Part shown: positions 15,440 to 23,515 of the stretch, one piece after another
Layout of the letters: each line of letters begins with the position of its first letter
How positions within the stretch are numbered: the stretch's first letter is position 1
From: Paenibacillus sp.
GTDB taxonomy: Bacteria > Bacillota > Bacilli > Paenibacillales > Paenibacillaceae
Assembly (NCBI GenBank): GCA_031254035.1
Contig: JAIRVF010000008.1
Location: forward strand, 1-41,288
DNA length: 41,288 nt
Direction: 5' to 3'
Position numbers and translations under genes: made by a program
Notes under the pieces: model-generated
What the model was told of the DNA's origin: nothing
What the model saw: the letters and a program-made list of their open reading frames with translations, nothing else
Databases searched by the model: none

Positions 15440-17198
15440 AAGATGATTCCACCTCGCTTGTTAAATTGTTTTCGACCTGCTGGCGTTCAAACTGTTCATA
15501 GTACCATCCACCTCTGGCCAGCAGCTCAGCGTGAGTACCTTCTTCGATGATGTTACCTTCATCCAGCACGACAATCCAGTCCGCATGTTCGATCGCGGAA
15601 AGTCGATGGGTGGAGATCATCGTTGTTTTTCCGGAACGCTGCTCTCGGATATTATCTACAATACGTGCTTCCGTGCGGGCGTCGACGGCAGAAAGGGCAT
15701 CGTCCAGAATTAGTATCTCCGGATTGGATATAAAGGCCCTTGCCAGTGATACGCGCTGTTTTTGCCCTCCTGAAAGGGAGACGCCTTTTTCGCCAACGAG
15801 GGTGTCGAGCCCATCGGAGAGCGTATGCAGATCTTTATCAAACGCGGCCGTAGCGATCGCGTTCATAATCGTTTTATCGTCAGCTTGATGTTTGCCGAAC
15901 TGGATATTTTCGCGAACGGATTTGGAGAACAGGATCTGCTCCTGCGGTACATATCCGATCCATCCGTGCAGCCGGTCCTTGGCAATCAGTTCAATTGGCG
16001 TATTCGATATTAGAATCTCGCCGGTGCCCGTCGGGTACTCATGCAGCAGCTGCTTGAGGAGTGTGGATTTACCACTACCCGTACGTCCCACAATGCCAAG
16101 GGTTTGCCCGCGGCGAAGTGTCAGGTTGATATGCTTCAGATTATCCACCGTGGAGGTTGGATAACGGAAGGTGACATCTCGTAACGTGATGGTATCCGGC
16201 GAATCTACATGGGATGGATGGGGGACATCCTGTACATCGGGAACGACAGACAAGGTTTCCTCCACGCGATCCAAAGACGCGCTGCCGCGCTGCATAATGT
16301 TAATCAGCTCGCCGATGGCGAACATTGGCCAAATCATCATCCCCAAGTACATATTGAAGGATACGAGATCGCCCAACGTGATTTGGTTTTTGAATACGAG
16401 GTAGATGCCAAAAGCCAAACCGATGACGTAGCTGAGACCGATGCATAGGCGGATGGTGGGTTCGAACAAGGCATCCAATTTAGCGACACGCATATTTTTA
16501 CGGTACACATCGTCAGCGATTTCCTGAAAACGACGCTCATCCGATCTTTCCTGTACATAAGCGCGAATGACGCGTACACCGGCTACCGACTCCAGAACCT
16601 GGTCGTTCATGTCACCAAAGGCGTCCTGCGCTTCCGTGTAACGTTCATGAACCCTTTTTCCGTAAATTCTCATGGCCACCGCAATAAACGGCAGCGGCAG
16701 GATAGCCGCAAGCGTCAGCTTCCAGCTGATCAGGAATCCCATAGCGAATAGGATAACGGTCAGATAAGCTGTCGAATCCGTCATTACAAGCATTCCGAAT
16801 CCGGCGGTATTGGCCACAGCCCGAAGATCGTTGGTCGCCCGGGCCATCAAGTCGCCAGTACGGTTTCGTTCGAAGAACGGGGGAGTCATCCGTAGCAGCT
16901 GGTTCATGTAGCGTGAACGCAAGATGCGCTCCACGAGATTAGCTCCGCCAAACAGCTTGTGCATCCATATGTACGTGATAATGTAAATCAGGGTTAAGCT
17001 CAAGACCATAAGAAGGATGTATTTCGTGAGCGAAGCCCAGGTGATGGAACCGCGGACGATTTCGTCGATCGCGCTCCCCAGCAGCCGGGGCGGAAAAAGC
17101 TCGCCAATACCACAGATAATCAGCATGAACAAACCGATCAAATAACGTTTCTTTTCCTGGCGGAAAAACCAGCCCAGGTTTTTAAGTACAGAAAACAA
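15429..17198 (-). CDS. bmrC: Heterodimeric multidrug ABC exporter subunit, BmrC-like
   Basis: About 589 residues: six membrane helices then an ATPase with Walker A GRTGSGKST, canonical signature LSGGQ, and Walker B LILDDALSAVD where the catalytic Glu is replaced by Asp. That is the degenerate-site pattern of BmrC-type subunits and complements the intact Glu of the partner. I choose a TTG start at 17198 because AGAGGAAG lies about 8 nt upstream; a GTG at 17237 in the same frame has no ribosome site and would lie closer to the leader terminator. Expression is probably controlled by the leader peptide/terminator arrangement just upstream (17261-17559). Confidence 0.9.
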   Translation of the reverse strand: MFSVLKNLGWFFRQEKKRYLIGLFMLIICGIGELFPPRLLGSAIDEIVRGSITWASLTKYILLMVLSLTLIYIITYIWMHKLFGGANLVERILRSRYMNQLLRMTPPFFERNRTGDLMARATNDLRAVANTAGFGMLVMTDSTAYLTVILFAMGFLISWKLTLAAILPLPFIAVAMRIYGKRVHERYTEAQDAFGDMNDQVLESVAGVRVIRAYVQERSDERRFQEIADDVYRKNMRVAKLDALFEPTIRLCIGLSYVIGLAFGIYLVFKNQITLGDLVSFNMYLGMMIWPMFAIGELINIMQRGSASLDRVEETLSVVPDVQDVPHPSHVDSPDTITLRDVTFRYPTSTVDNLKHINLTLRRGQTLGIVGRTGSGKSTLLKQLLHEYPTGTGEILISNTPIELIAKDRLHGWIGYVPQEQILFSKSVRENIQFGKHQADDKTIMNAIATAAFDKDLHTLSDGLDTLVGEKGVSLSGGQKQRVSLARAFISNPEILILDDALSAVDARTEARIVDNIREQRSGKTTMISTHRLSAIEHADWIVVLDEGNIIEEGTHAELLARGGWYYEQFERQQVENNLTSEVESSYDS

Positions 17199-17260
17199 AA
17201 CTTTCACTTCCTCTCTTGCTTTAGTTACTGCCGGCACGTTACTTTGAGAACCAAGAAATT

Positions 17261-17296
17261 AAAAAAGGCATATCGCCCTTACGGACGATATGCCTT
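17261..17296 (-). terminator. Leader terminator (attenuator) in front of the BmrC/BmrD genes
   Basis: Read on the minus strand, AAGGCATATCG and CGATATGCCTT (11 bp perfect, 10-nt loop) are followed by six T. It lies about 60 nt upstream of the bmrC-like start and 100 nt downstream of a short leader ORF, so it must be read through for exporter expression. Confidence 0.85.
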
Positions 17297-17395
17297 GCAA
17301 TCCTAACATATATCATTCGCACGCTTGATGATTACACAACCGCGCCTGAAGGAATGACTAATATTCAATGGCTCCTTGAAAACTGTTTCCCAATC

Positions 17396-17476
17396 TCAAA
17401 AATCAGTTCTGCCAGCAGGGTTGCACGGATATTCAATTTTCGTTTGATTTAGATATTGCTGGATGAAATTGAACAT
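17396..17476 (-). CDS. Putative 26-residue leader peptide (BmrB analogue)
   Basis: ATG at 17476 follows a purine-rich site (AAGGAAGGGG, about 5-14 nt upstream) and opens a 26-codon ORF starting MFNFIQQYLN and ending AGRTDF. It lies about 55 nt after a good sigma-A promoter and upstream of a terminator that guards the exporter genes. In B. subtilis the orthologous bmrCD genes are controlled by translation of a small upstream ORF, bmrB, and this ORF sits in the same place. I see no sequence proof of homology to BmrB. A second, weaker TTG mini-ORF (17368-17303, 21 codons) ends just before the terminator stem. Confidence 0.6.
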   Translation of the reverse strand: MFNFIQQYLNQTKIEYPCNPAGRTDF

Positions 17477-17529
17477 ACTGCCCACCCCTTCCTTGGTAAT
17501 AAATAGTATTTGATCCTCGTATGTTGAGA

Positions 17530-17559
17530 ATTTTATCACCCCTATAACAGCTCTGTCAA
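17530..17559 (-). promoter_or_regulatory. Sigma-A promoter of the exporter leader
   Basis: On the minus strand TTGACA (17559-17554), an 18-bp spacer and TAAAAT (17535-17530). It is the only strong promoter I see upstream of the leader ORF. Confidence 0.82.
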
Positions 17560-17652
17560 TTTATATTTTTAGGAGTTGGTCCATTAATGTTATGATATAT
17601 TGTATGTAGGCAATTTTGCATATCCGAAAAATGAATGAAGGGAATGAAGCTG

Positions 17653-17955
17653 ATGAAACTTCAGATCAGTAACGACGCAGCAAAATGGTATATCAGGGAA
17701 CTGGGGCTTCAAAACGGCAGCGCGCTGCGCTTCTTTCCTCGTTACAGCTCGGGAGGAGGGCTCCATCCCGGTTTCTCGCTCGGAATCTCGGTTGAACAGC
17801 CGAATCACCCGCTGCTCAGAGAAGAACTGGAAGGAATCATCTTTTTCATGGAGGAGCAGGACGGCTGGTATATGAGTGGCTATGACCTGATTGTTCGTTA
17901 CCTGGAATCCCAGGACGATATTGAATATATTTATGAAGAGGATCAGGGGAAATAA
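17653..17955 (+). CDS. HesB/IscA-like small protein without the cysteine cluster (YneR-like)
   Basis: About 100 residues. The start ATG 17653 (MKLQISNDAAKWY) is chosen because AAGGGA is 9-10 nt upstream; two earlier ATGs lie in or next to that site. The fold signature is that of the HesB/YadR family seen in B. subtilis YneR: KLQISNDAAKWYIREL, ALRFFPRYSSGGG, GFSLGIS, then a C-terminal YDLIVRYLESQ. The C-terminal CxC cysteines used by true IscA iron-sulfur scaffolds are absent, so cluster assembly is unlikely and the function is unknown. It is divergent from the exporter leader. Confidence 0.85.
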   Translation: MKLQISNDAAKWYIRELGLQNGSALRFFPRYSSGGGLHPGFSLGISVEQPNHPLLREELEGIIFFMEEQDGWYMSGYDLIVRYLESQDDIEYIYEEDQGK

Positions 17956-17990
17956 GACTTCGAACGTCGTTTTTTTATGATATTAGTTCC

Positions 17991-18117
17991 GGGGTCCCCG
18001 CAAAGTAATCGGAATTAGCATCGAAGACTACACGTCACTCAGTACTTTTGCTCCGCAAAAGCGCCCCTCTTTGAGAGGCGCCCGGACTTCTTTCCGATAC
18101 TCTTTGTGGGGTTATTT
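17991..18117 (+). repeat. Hairpin-rich intergenic repeat, copy A
   Basis: A 127-bp unit starting GGGGTCCCCGCAAAG and ending CTTTGTGGGGTTATTTT, with inverted ends (CCCCGCAAAG / CTTTGTGGGG). Inside are three small hairpins in series: TTTTGC-TCC-GCAAAA, GCGCCCCTC-TTT-GAGAGGCGC and CGGA...TCCG. A second, longer copy lies at 28453-28639 in the same orientation. Confidence 0.85.
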
Positions 18118-18151
18118 TGCGATATGAAGGTTTGCGGGAGGAGGGAGAAGC

Positions 18152-18601
18152 TTGTCTCATTTGAATCGTGATTTCCGTCAGTACATTAAGAAATCGTCCA
18201 AAATTACCATTCAGGTAGCCATCCTAGTTAAAAATAAGGCCGGGGAAATACTACTGGAGCAGAGGGCAGGGGCTCAGGAATGGGGGCTTCCCATCGGTTC
18301 AATGACACCTGGAGAATCGCTGGAAGATGCGGCGCGTCGGGAGTTATGGGAGGAGACGTCCCTGACTGCAATGGAAATGACGCTGCTCAGCATGTTTTCC
18401 GGCCCGGAATATAAAAGTGTGAACAAAGGCGGAGATGAAGAATTTTTCGTAATTGCCTTGTATGAAGCGACAAAGCTGCAAAGTGAGTTGGATTTTAAGG
18501 CGGATGTAAACAACGCGCTGCGTTTCTTCAAAGAACCATTCCCTCCGGTAGATTCGCTTTCGTTGATCCTTATGGACCGTTTGAAAACGATGGCGGATTA
18601 G
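18152..18601 (+). CDS. NUDIX hydrolase
   Basis: A 149-residue NUDIX-fold protein starting at TTG 18152, with GGGAGGAGGGA 6 nt upstream. The NUDIX box is present: GSMTPGESLEDAARRELWEE followed by TSL. It follows Gx5Ex7REUxEE, but the usual Gly near the end of the box is Ser. The metal-binding RE..EE residues are intact, so hydrolysis of a nucleoside-diphosphate-linked substrate is expected. The N-terminal segment KKSSKITIQVAILVKNKAGEILLEQR is like NUDIX enzymes of the ADP-ribose/NTP type, but the substrate cannot be told. Repeat copy A lies immediately upstream, in its leader. Confidence 0.9.
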   Translation: MSHLNRDFRQYIKKSSKITIQVAILVKNKAGEILLEQRAGAQEWGLPIGSMTPGESLEDAARRELWEETSLTAMEMTLLSMFSGPEYKSVNKGGDEEFFVIALYEATKLQSELDFKADVNNALRFFKEPFPPVDSLSLILMDRLKTMAD

Positions 18602-18625
18602 ATTTCAAACCTGGATGCGCCGCAA

Positions 18626-18656
18626 AAAAACTCCTTTCCGCGGGAAAGGAGTTTTT
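18626..18656 (+). terminator. Bidirectional intrinsic terminator between convergent genes
   Basis: AAAAACTCCTTTCC and GGAAAGGAGTTTTT form a 14-bp perfect stem with a 3-nt loop; A/T runs on both sides let it work for the NUDIX gene and for the convergent gene. Confidence 0.9.
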
Positions 18657-18689
18657 GACTGCTTATAATCAAGAGCAAGAGCAGCGGTC

Positions 18690-19205
18690 TTAAATATGAT
18701 GCGAGAACGGGCCTGATTCCACCGCGAACCCAAAATCGTCGATATCAAATACGTGCACCGGTACCGAGGCATCGATGATGCGGTGAATCAGTTCGGGCTG
18801 GTCCGTCAGTAGCGGCACCTGTTCCCGCTGGGAAACGAGAAGCATCTCGGTTTCGACCGGATCGAAGAATTCGCCATACGGAGCTGTATCCATGGCATTA
18901 ACAATCGTGACGCGCGCTGTTTCCCCGATGAGGATGTAAGAGCTTTTTGCCCAAGGCATGTTTAAAGCTTTCTGGATTTTTTTCTTGTTCAGCGGCTCTT
19001 CGAGATAATTGACCAGTTCCTTGATCTTCTCTTTTACATGCTTGTCATCCTCGGCGTTGCTCATTAAAGGATCATCACTTGATACGAATTCATAAAGCTC
19101 AAGCAGGCTGGTATACGGTACCATATATTCAACCGGCACGGGAGTCAGCAGCAGTTCTCCGTATATTGCCAGCATGACCGCTTCCGTAACGAATTGTCTT
19201 GACAT
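18690..19205 (-). CDS. Conserved-looking protein of unknown function
   Basis: A 171-residue soluble protein with a strong TAGGAGG site 6 nt before its ATG. I do not recognise a domain with confidence. The N-terminal part is hydrophobic-helical (EAVMLAIYGELLLTPVPVEY), followed by a charged helix (about 55-75, KHVKEKIKELVNYLEEPLNKKK) and an alpha/beta-looking C-terminal half (SSYILIGETARVTIVNAMD, ADASVPVHVFDIDDFGFAV-like strands). No signal peptide or membrane segment is evident. It is a single gene, convergent with the NUDIX gene and divergent from an ABC exporter. Confidence 0.8.
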   Translation of the reverse strand: MSRQFVTEAVMLAIYGELLLTPVPVEYMVPYTSLLELYEFVSSDDPLMSNAEDDKHVKEKIKELVNYLEEPLNKKKIQKALNMPWAKSSYILIGETARVTIVNAMDTAPYGEFFDPVETEMLLVSQREQVPLLTDQPELIHRIIDASVPVHVFDIDDFGFAVESGPFSHHI

Positions 19206-19365
19206 TTGAGGCCTCCTAAAGGTCCGTGCCGCAGAGGCAGGGGCTTTTGGTTTCTGTTGCTTTTGGTTCGAGAAAACTATTCTTGCAACTTAAAGATATC
19301 TAATCATTGTAAAGGGGAAATGTCAACCGGGTGAATCGTCCGGCTCCTGCCGCAAGGAGGACTGA

Positions 19366-19407
19366 ATGGACGTAAAACCGTACGCACAACTTAGAAAAGG
19401 GGAGTAG
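19366..19407 (+). CDS. Possible 13-codon upstream ORF before the ABC exporter
   Basis: ATG 19366 has a full AAGGAGG site 7 nt upstream and encodes MDVKPYAQLRKGE, ending with TAG at 19405. The last codons (AAAGGGGAG) are also the ribosome site of the exporter's TTG start at 19415. Translation of the two could therefore be coupled. No terminator lies between them. Confidence 0.45.
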   Translation: MDVKPYAQLRKGE

Positions 19408-19414
19408 CAATTCA

Positions 19415-21163
19415 TTGAGTAACTGGAAAGCATATTTTCAATTCGTAAAACCATATACCAAATGGATCATACTAACACTCATCATCGGTATGGTGAAGTT
19501 CGGAATCCCGCTTACACTGCCGATGATTCTGAAATATGTCGTTGATGATCTGCTGATGAATCCTACAATGAGTGTTTCAGAGCAGGTGTCGCGGCTGTTT
19601 CTTATTTTGGGCGGGGCATTTATTTTGTTCATAGTGATCCGCGGACCGGTGGAGTATTTAAGACAGTATTTCGCGCAGCTGATCACAAGCCGAATTCTGT
19701 TTGATATGCGGAACAAGCTTTACGCCCATTTGCAGCGTCTATCGCTGCGTTATTACCAAAATACGAAGGTTGGGGAAGCGATATCCCGCTTCATTAACGA
19801 TGTTGAGCAAACGAAAAATATCGTGGAAGTCGGCATGATGAACATTTGGCTGGACATGTTTACGCTGCTGTTTGTCCTGGGAGTCATGTTTTATTTGAAT
19901 CTTACGCTAACACTGGTATCGATCGCGATTTTGCCTCTCTATGGCATTGCCGTCAATATGCTATACAAAAGGTTAAAGAAGCTGACAAAAGACCGTTCTC
20001 AGGCACTGGCCGGAATCCAGGCTTATCTTCATGAGCGGATTCAGGGGATATCCGTGATCCGCAGCTTCACGCTCGAACGCCATGATCATCAGCAATTCAA
20101 ACAGATCAATCGGAATTTCCTGGATAAGGCGCTTGCCCAAACACGCTGGAATGCTCTGACATTCTCGATAATCAATACATTGACCGATATTGCGCCGCTT
20201 CTGGTTATAGGTTACGGCGGATACCGAGTTATTCATCACAGCCTTACGCTAGGTACTTTTGTTGCTTTTTTCGGTTATCTGGACAGGCTGTATGCGCCAT
20301 TAAAACGGCTGATCAACTCTTCTACCGTGCTTACCCAGGCTTCTGCATCGCTCGAGCGGGTCATGGAGCTGATGAACGAGCCGTATGATATCGTCGACGC
20401 ACCGGATGCCAAAAAGCTAGATGCCCCGGCTCGCAGCATTACTTTTGACGGAGTATGGTTCAAATACAACGATCAGGGGGACTGGGTGCTAAAGGATGTG
20501 AATCTGGAAATTCAGCATGGTCAGACCGTGGCTTTCGTCGGTATGAGTGGAGGAGGAAAATCGAGCCTAATTTCGCTCATTCCGAGGTTTTATGACATTC
20601 AGAAGGGCAGTGTATCCATTAACGGCAAGGATGTGCGGGAGCTAACGATGGAGAGTGTTCGAGGATCAGTCGGCATGGTGCTGCAGGATAACTTTCTTTT
20701 CAGCGGCTCTGTAAAGGAAAATATTAAGGTCGGCAACCCCGAAGCAACGGATGCGGAGGTAGAGGCGGCCGCAGTTGCAGCAAATAGCCATGAATTTGTC
20801 ATGAATCTCCCACAAGGTTACGATACGGAAGTGGGGGAAAGAGGCGTTAAACTTTCGGGCGGGCAAAAGCAGCGGATTGCGATCGCTCGCGTATTTTTGA
20901 AAAACCCGGACATCCTTGTCCTGGATGAAGCGACTTCGGCGCTGGATCTAGAGTCCGAACATTTGATCCAGCAATCGCTGCAATCTTTGTCTGCGAACCG
21001 CACGACTTTGATTATCGCCCACCGATTATCCACCATCACCCATGCGGATCAGATCATTGTCATGGAACATGGCATGATCACCGAGCAGGGGACCCATGCC
21101 GAGCTGATGGCCATTGAAGGTAGCTACGCAAGATTATTTAACGTGCAGCATCTTGAAGCATAA
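19415..21163 (+). CDS. ABC exporter half-transporter with fused ATPase (YgaD-like)
   Basis: 582 residues: six-helix exporter membrane domain (about 1-310) fused to one ATPase. Motifs are canonical throughout: Walker A GMSGGGKSS, Q-loop VLQDNFLFSGS, signature LSGGQKQR, Walker B ILVLDEATSALD with its catalytic Glu, and switch His in IIAHRLSTI. Both sites complete in one chain means it can work as a homodimer, unlike the asymmetric pair at 13.4-17.2 kb. It begins at TTG 19415 behind GGGGAG. It resembles lipid/drug exporters of the MsbA/YgaD kind; the substrate is not known. A short upstream ORF (19366) overlaps its ribosome site, and a strong terminator follows. Confidence 0.92.
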   Translation: MSNWKAYFQFVKPYTKWIILTLIIGMVKFGIPLTLPMILKYVVDDLLMNPTMSVSEQVSRLFLILGGAFILFIVIRGPVEYLRQYFAQLITSRILFDMRNKLYAHLQRLSLRYYQNTKVGEAISRFINDVEQTKNIVEVGMMNIWLDMFTLLFVLGVMFYLNLTLTLVSIAILPLYGIAVNMLYKRLKKLTKDRSQALAGIQAYLHERIQGISVIRSFTLERHDHQQFKQINRNFLDKALAQTRWNALTFSIINTLTDIAPLLVIGYGGYRVIHHSLTLGTFVAFFGYLDRLYAPLKRLINSSTVLTQASASLERVMELMNEPYDIVDAPDAKKLDAPARSITFDGVWFKYNDQGDWVLKDVNLEIQHGQTVAFVGMSGGGKSSLISLIPRFYDIQKGSVSINGKDVRELTMESVRGSVGMVLQDNFLFSGSVKENIKVGNPEATDAEVEAAAVAANSHEFVMNLPQGYDTEVGERGVKLSGGQKQRIAIARVFLKNPDILVLDEATSALDLESEHLIQQSLQSLSANRTTLIIAHRLSTITHADQIIVMEHGMITEQGTHAELMAIEGSYARLFNVQHLEA

Positions 21164-21202
21164 CACTAGTAGCAATAATGTGAGCTAAATGTACCTAAGC
21201 AC

Positions 21203-21258
21203 AAAGAGGTTAGCGGAGAGAACAGCGCATGGCGTTTGTTCATTGCTAACCTCTTTTT
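21203..21258 (+). terminator. Intrinsic terminator of the ABC exporter gene
   Basis: AAAGAGGTTAGC and GCTAACCTCTTT form a 12-bp perfect stem with a 30-nt loop, ending in TTTTT. Confidence 0.85.
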
Positions 21259-21285
21259 ATTCTAATTTTGAAATGCTGCATCCTG

Positions 21286-21918
21286 TTAAAAAAATGTATT
21301 GATAGCGATGAGGAGAAGCAGAACCCCACTGATCAGCGTACCGAATTGTCCGAGCGAGAAAGAGCCGATCCGGATATGAGCCACTTTGGCGCCAAGGATG
21401 ACTCCAAGCCACACCGTAATGAAACTGGCAATCGCTGCGGTAAGGGCGATATAAACCGGCGGCAAACCGAGCAGTCCCGCCCCGAGTCCGCTGGTAAGCG
21501 CATTGGCAGAGAGAGCAATCCCAAGAACAATCGTTTCCGCCCAGCCGATGTCCCCCGATTGATCCCAATCCGCTGTTTCAGGGTTTTTAAGTATTCCGCG
21601 CCATCCTTTTTTGGTTGTTTCGCCGTTTTCAGGTTGTTGTACATTTTTCGGACGACGCGGGACTGCGAGCAAAATGATGCGAATACCGATAATCGCAAGC
21701 AGGAAGGCCCCGAGCAATAGCGGGAAAATCCCCGGAAGCACCTTAGAGACCCATTGCCCGAAATAGATACCGGCTGCGCTGAATAGGAAGCATATGATGG
21801 ATATGACTACATTAGATAGAAAACGTATTCGAATTCCCCGAATGCCGTAAGTAATCCCAACTCCCAAATTGTCGATGCTGGATGAAATCGCTAAGCCAAG
21901 GATCATAAGCCAAGCCAT
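21286..21918 (-). CDS. ytaF: YtaF-like sporulation membrane protein (MntP-type fold)
   Basis: A 210-residue integral membrane protein of two three-helix repeats joined by a polar loop (about 88-125), the MntP/YtaF arrangement. Conserved pieces include LGLAISSSIDNLGVGITYGIRG near the N-terminus and, in the second repeat, LGIALSANALTSGLGAGLLG, each with the family's polar residues (S, D, N) within helices. MntP proteins export manganese; YtaF is named from sporulation in Bacillus and its transport role is not settled. The ATG has GAGAGGAGC 8 nt upstream. It is a single gene, convergent with the ABC exporter. Confidence 0.9.
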   Translation of the reverse strand: MAWLMILGLAISSSIDNLGVGITYGIRGIRIRFLSNVVISIICFLFSAAGIYFGQWVSKVLPGIFPLLLGAFLLAIIGIRIILLAVPRRPKNVQQPENGETTKKGWRGILKNPETADWDQSGDIGWAETIVLGIALSANALTSGLGAGLLGLPPVYIALTAAIASFITVWLGVILGAKVAHIRIGSFSLGQFGTLISGVLLLLIAINTFF

Positions 21919-22483
21919 GTGGAAAAGCTCCTCTCCATAACAAATTCAGTTCACATGATAGTATATAGGCGCGTTGAGAAAACGTGCTTTTCCGATTCAA
22001 CTCGTTGAAAAAAGTGCAACATTTCCTTCAATCTTTTCAGAGTAGGCGTTCGCCCAAAATTTCCATTTCCATGCCTGAAAAGATGGATGGTGCAAAAGCG
22101 GAAACCTGTCTTTTTCTTTTTCAGCTGCTGTTGAGATTTTCTCAATACTTTGTGGAGATTTCCGCACCATCTATCGACATCCGAATACAGTGTAGAAAAA
22201 AGAAAGCGGAGGTTATGAGATGCGCTATGCAAAATATAGAAATTCCTGTTCGGGCAGAGGATTCTAGGGAAGGCTAGAAATGAATAATAGCGTTTCGCTA
22301 AACTATATAGAGTCCCGCTTTCAGGTAATGCATCTGTCCGGCCGTAGGGAGCGGAATAGTATGGGTATTTGATTATTCACAAAAACATTTTTGGTCGATG
22401 CAGTTGCTTGAAGAAGCGTCACAATCAGGTTGTTGAAAACCGACAACCAAGGATGTGTCATACAATTGATGGGGAGGTTTTAT

Positions 22484-22535
22484 AGACTGCGGACGTAAAA
22501 CCCCCTTCTTTAGATATGGGGATGTAAGCCGCCGC
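22484..22535 (+). repeat. Possible remnant of an IS200/IS605-type right end
   Basis: The sequence around ACCCCCTTCTTTAGATATGGGGAT, set between GCGGACGTAAA and TGTAAGCCGCC, resembles the right-end/omega-RNA hairpins of tnpB elements. No tnpB is adjacent, so it would be a solo end. Judged by eye only. Confidence 0.3.
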
Positions 22536-22554
22536 TGGATCTTTATTTGTGAAT

Positions 22555-22583
22555 AAAAAACCTTGAGATCGATCAGCTCTCAG
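22555..22583 (-). terminator. Probable terminator of the serine hydrolase/CPBP unit
   Basis: On the minus strand a short stem (CTGAGA with TCTCAAG, one bulge) is followed by GTTTTTTATT. It lies about 100 nt beyond the CPBP stop codon. Confidence 0.45.
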
Positions 22584-22678
22584 CCTCCAGAAGGACTCCA
22601 GAAGCGCCGAAGAGGCCCGAGCACGTTCGAGTGTCATTCGATCGTACTCGGGCCTAAGAAGATATTCCTTAATTGGGA

Positions 22679-23500
22679 TCAGGCAGCACTGTTCGTACCT
22701 TCCGTAACCGGGGGCCGCATTCTTTGGATCAAGCACATAAAAATGCCTCCCACGAGTAACATCACCGCGACAATCCAAGTATAGTACAGAGCCGCGCTTC
22801 CTTTATAATCGGTTAAGAGGAACGAGAAATCAAAGAGAATATTCGTTATTCCATGGGCCACAGCAGCAGGCCATACGGAGCCTGACTTCAGAGTCAACCA
22901 TGCGAATATGAACGACATGCCGATGCATGCTAGCGGCATCAAGACAAGTGCCCCTAGCAACGGCGCGCCTTTAAAGGTAGCTCCCGTAAGGGTAACCCCG
23001 AAATGCCAGTATCCCCATACGACACCCAGAATCACAATCCCCTTCACGGAACCGAATGAAGCGATCATCCGGCTTTGCGCATACCCTCTCCAGCCCAACT
23101 CTTCGCCAAGCGCGAACAGGCAAGATTTAGCTACGACCACGAGGATCGTGACGAGGAGATTCAGCGTGAAGCTGTCCGTCATAGCCATAAGCTTGTAATC
23201 CCCCCATCTGACGCTGCCCTCGAATAATAGAGCCGAGCCTGCGATGGTAATGACAAACGTTAGGACGGGAATTGCAGCTGCCATAATCAAATCATAGGGG
23301 CGGCATAATCGTAAACCAAGCGTTCCGGGCCGCGGCGTCTTGCCGAGCAAGGTGAATACCACGGCAGCTATGCCTGGCACCCACATCATCAAGAGGATAT
23401 TTGCGGGGGTGTAAGCCGCCCCGATCACCGCTTGCATAATGAAAGTAATCCCAAGTGTTATCCCCAGATAATAGACAATCGTTCGTTTAAGCGGCATCAT
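22679..23500 (-). CDS. CPBP-family intramembrane glutamic endopeptidase (CAAX-like protease)
   Basis: A 273-residue protein with seven or eight membrane segments. The three CPBP motifs are present: EExxxR as GEELGWRGY (Glu133, Glu134, Arg138), the mid-domain His in WGYWHFG (His166), and HxxxN as HGITN (His216, Asn220). The start has AGGAGG 5-6 nt upstream. It begins 15 bp after the stop of the serine hydrolase gene, so both are in one operon. Members cleave within the membrane and are often linked to bacteriocin self-immunity or signalling. The substrate here is unknown; a divergent two-component protein could regulate the pair. Confidence 0.92.
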   Translation of the reverse strand: MMPLKRTIVYYLGITLGITFIMQAVIGAAYTPANILLMMWVPGIAAVVFTLLGKTPRPGTLGLRLCRPYDLIMAAAIPVLTFVITIAGSALLFEGSVRWGDYKLMAMTDSFTLNLLVTILVVVAKSCLFALGEELGWRGYAQSRMIASFGSVKGIVILGVVWGYWHFGVTLTGATFKGAPLLGALVLMPLACIGMSFIFAWLTLKSGSVWPAAVAHGITNILFDFSFLLTDYKGSAALYYTWIVAVMLLVGGIFMCLIQRMRPPVTEGTNSAA

Positions 23501-23515
23501 TATAGCCTCCTAATC

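Larger units (their letters stand above)
21919..22678. other. 760-bp region with no convincing gene
   Basis: Short frames exist on both strands but none has a good site and family-like sequence. I see a broken inverted repeat (ATGGTGC...GCGGAAA near 22087 with TTTCCGCACCAT near 22159), a small hairpin GGTTGT...ACAACC (about 22429-22449), an IS-like hairpin near 22484-22535, and a 9-bp perfect hairpin AGGCCCGAG/CTCGGGCCT (22613-22621 / 22647-22655) without a T run. Confidence 0.6.

Noticed and set aside
22220..22267. 15-codon ORF (MRYAKYRNSCSGRGF) with GCGGAGG upstream
   Set aside because: Short, no promoter or terminator pattern around it, and overlapping frames are equally open; not enough support.
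21951..22277. Overlapping frames of about 90 codons on both strands
   Set aside because: Both are low in family character, lack ribosome sites and overlap each other; treated as non-coding.
22458..22778. 106-codon frame on the minus strand at the end of the CPBP gene
   Set aside because: Overlaps the real CPBP frame in another phase and has no membrane or family features; a shadow.
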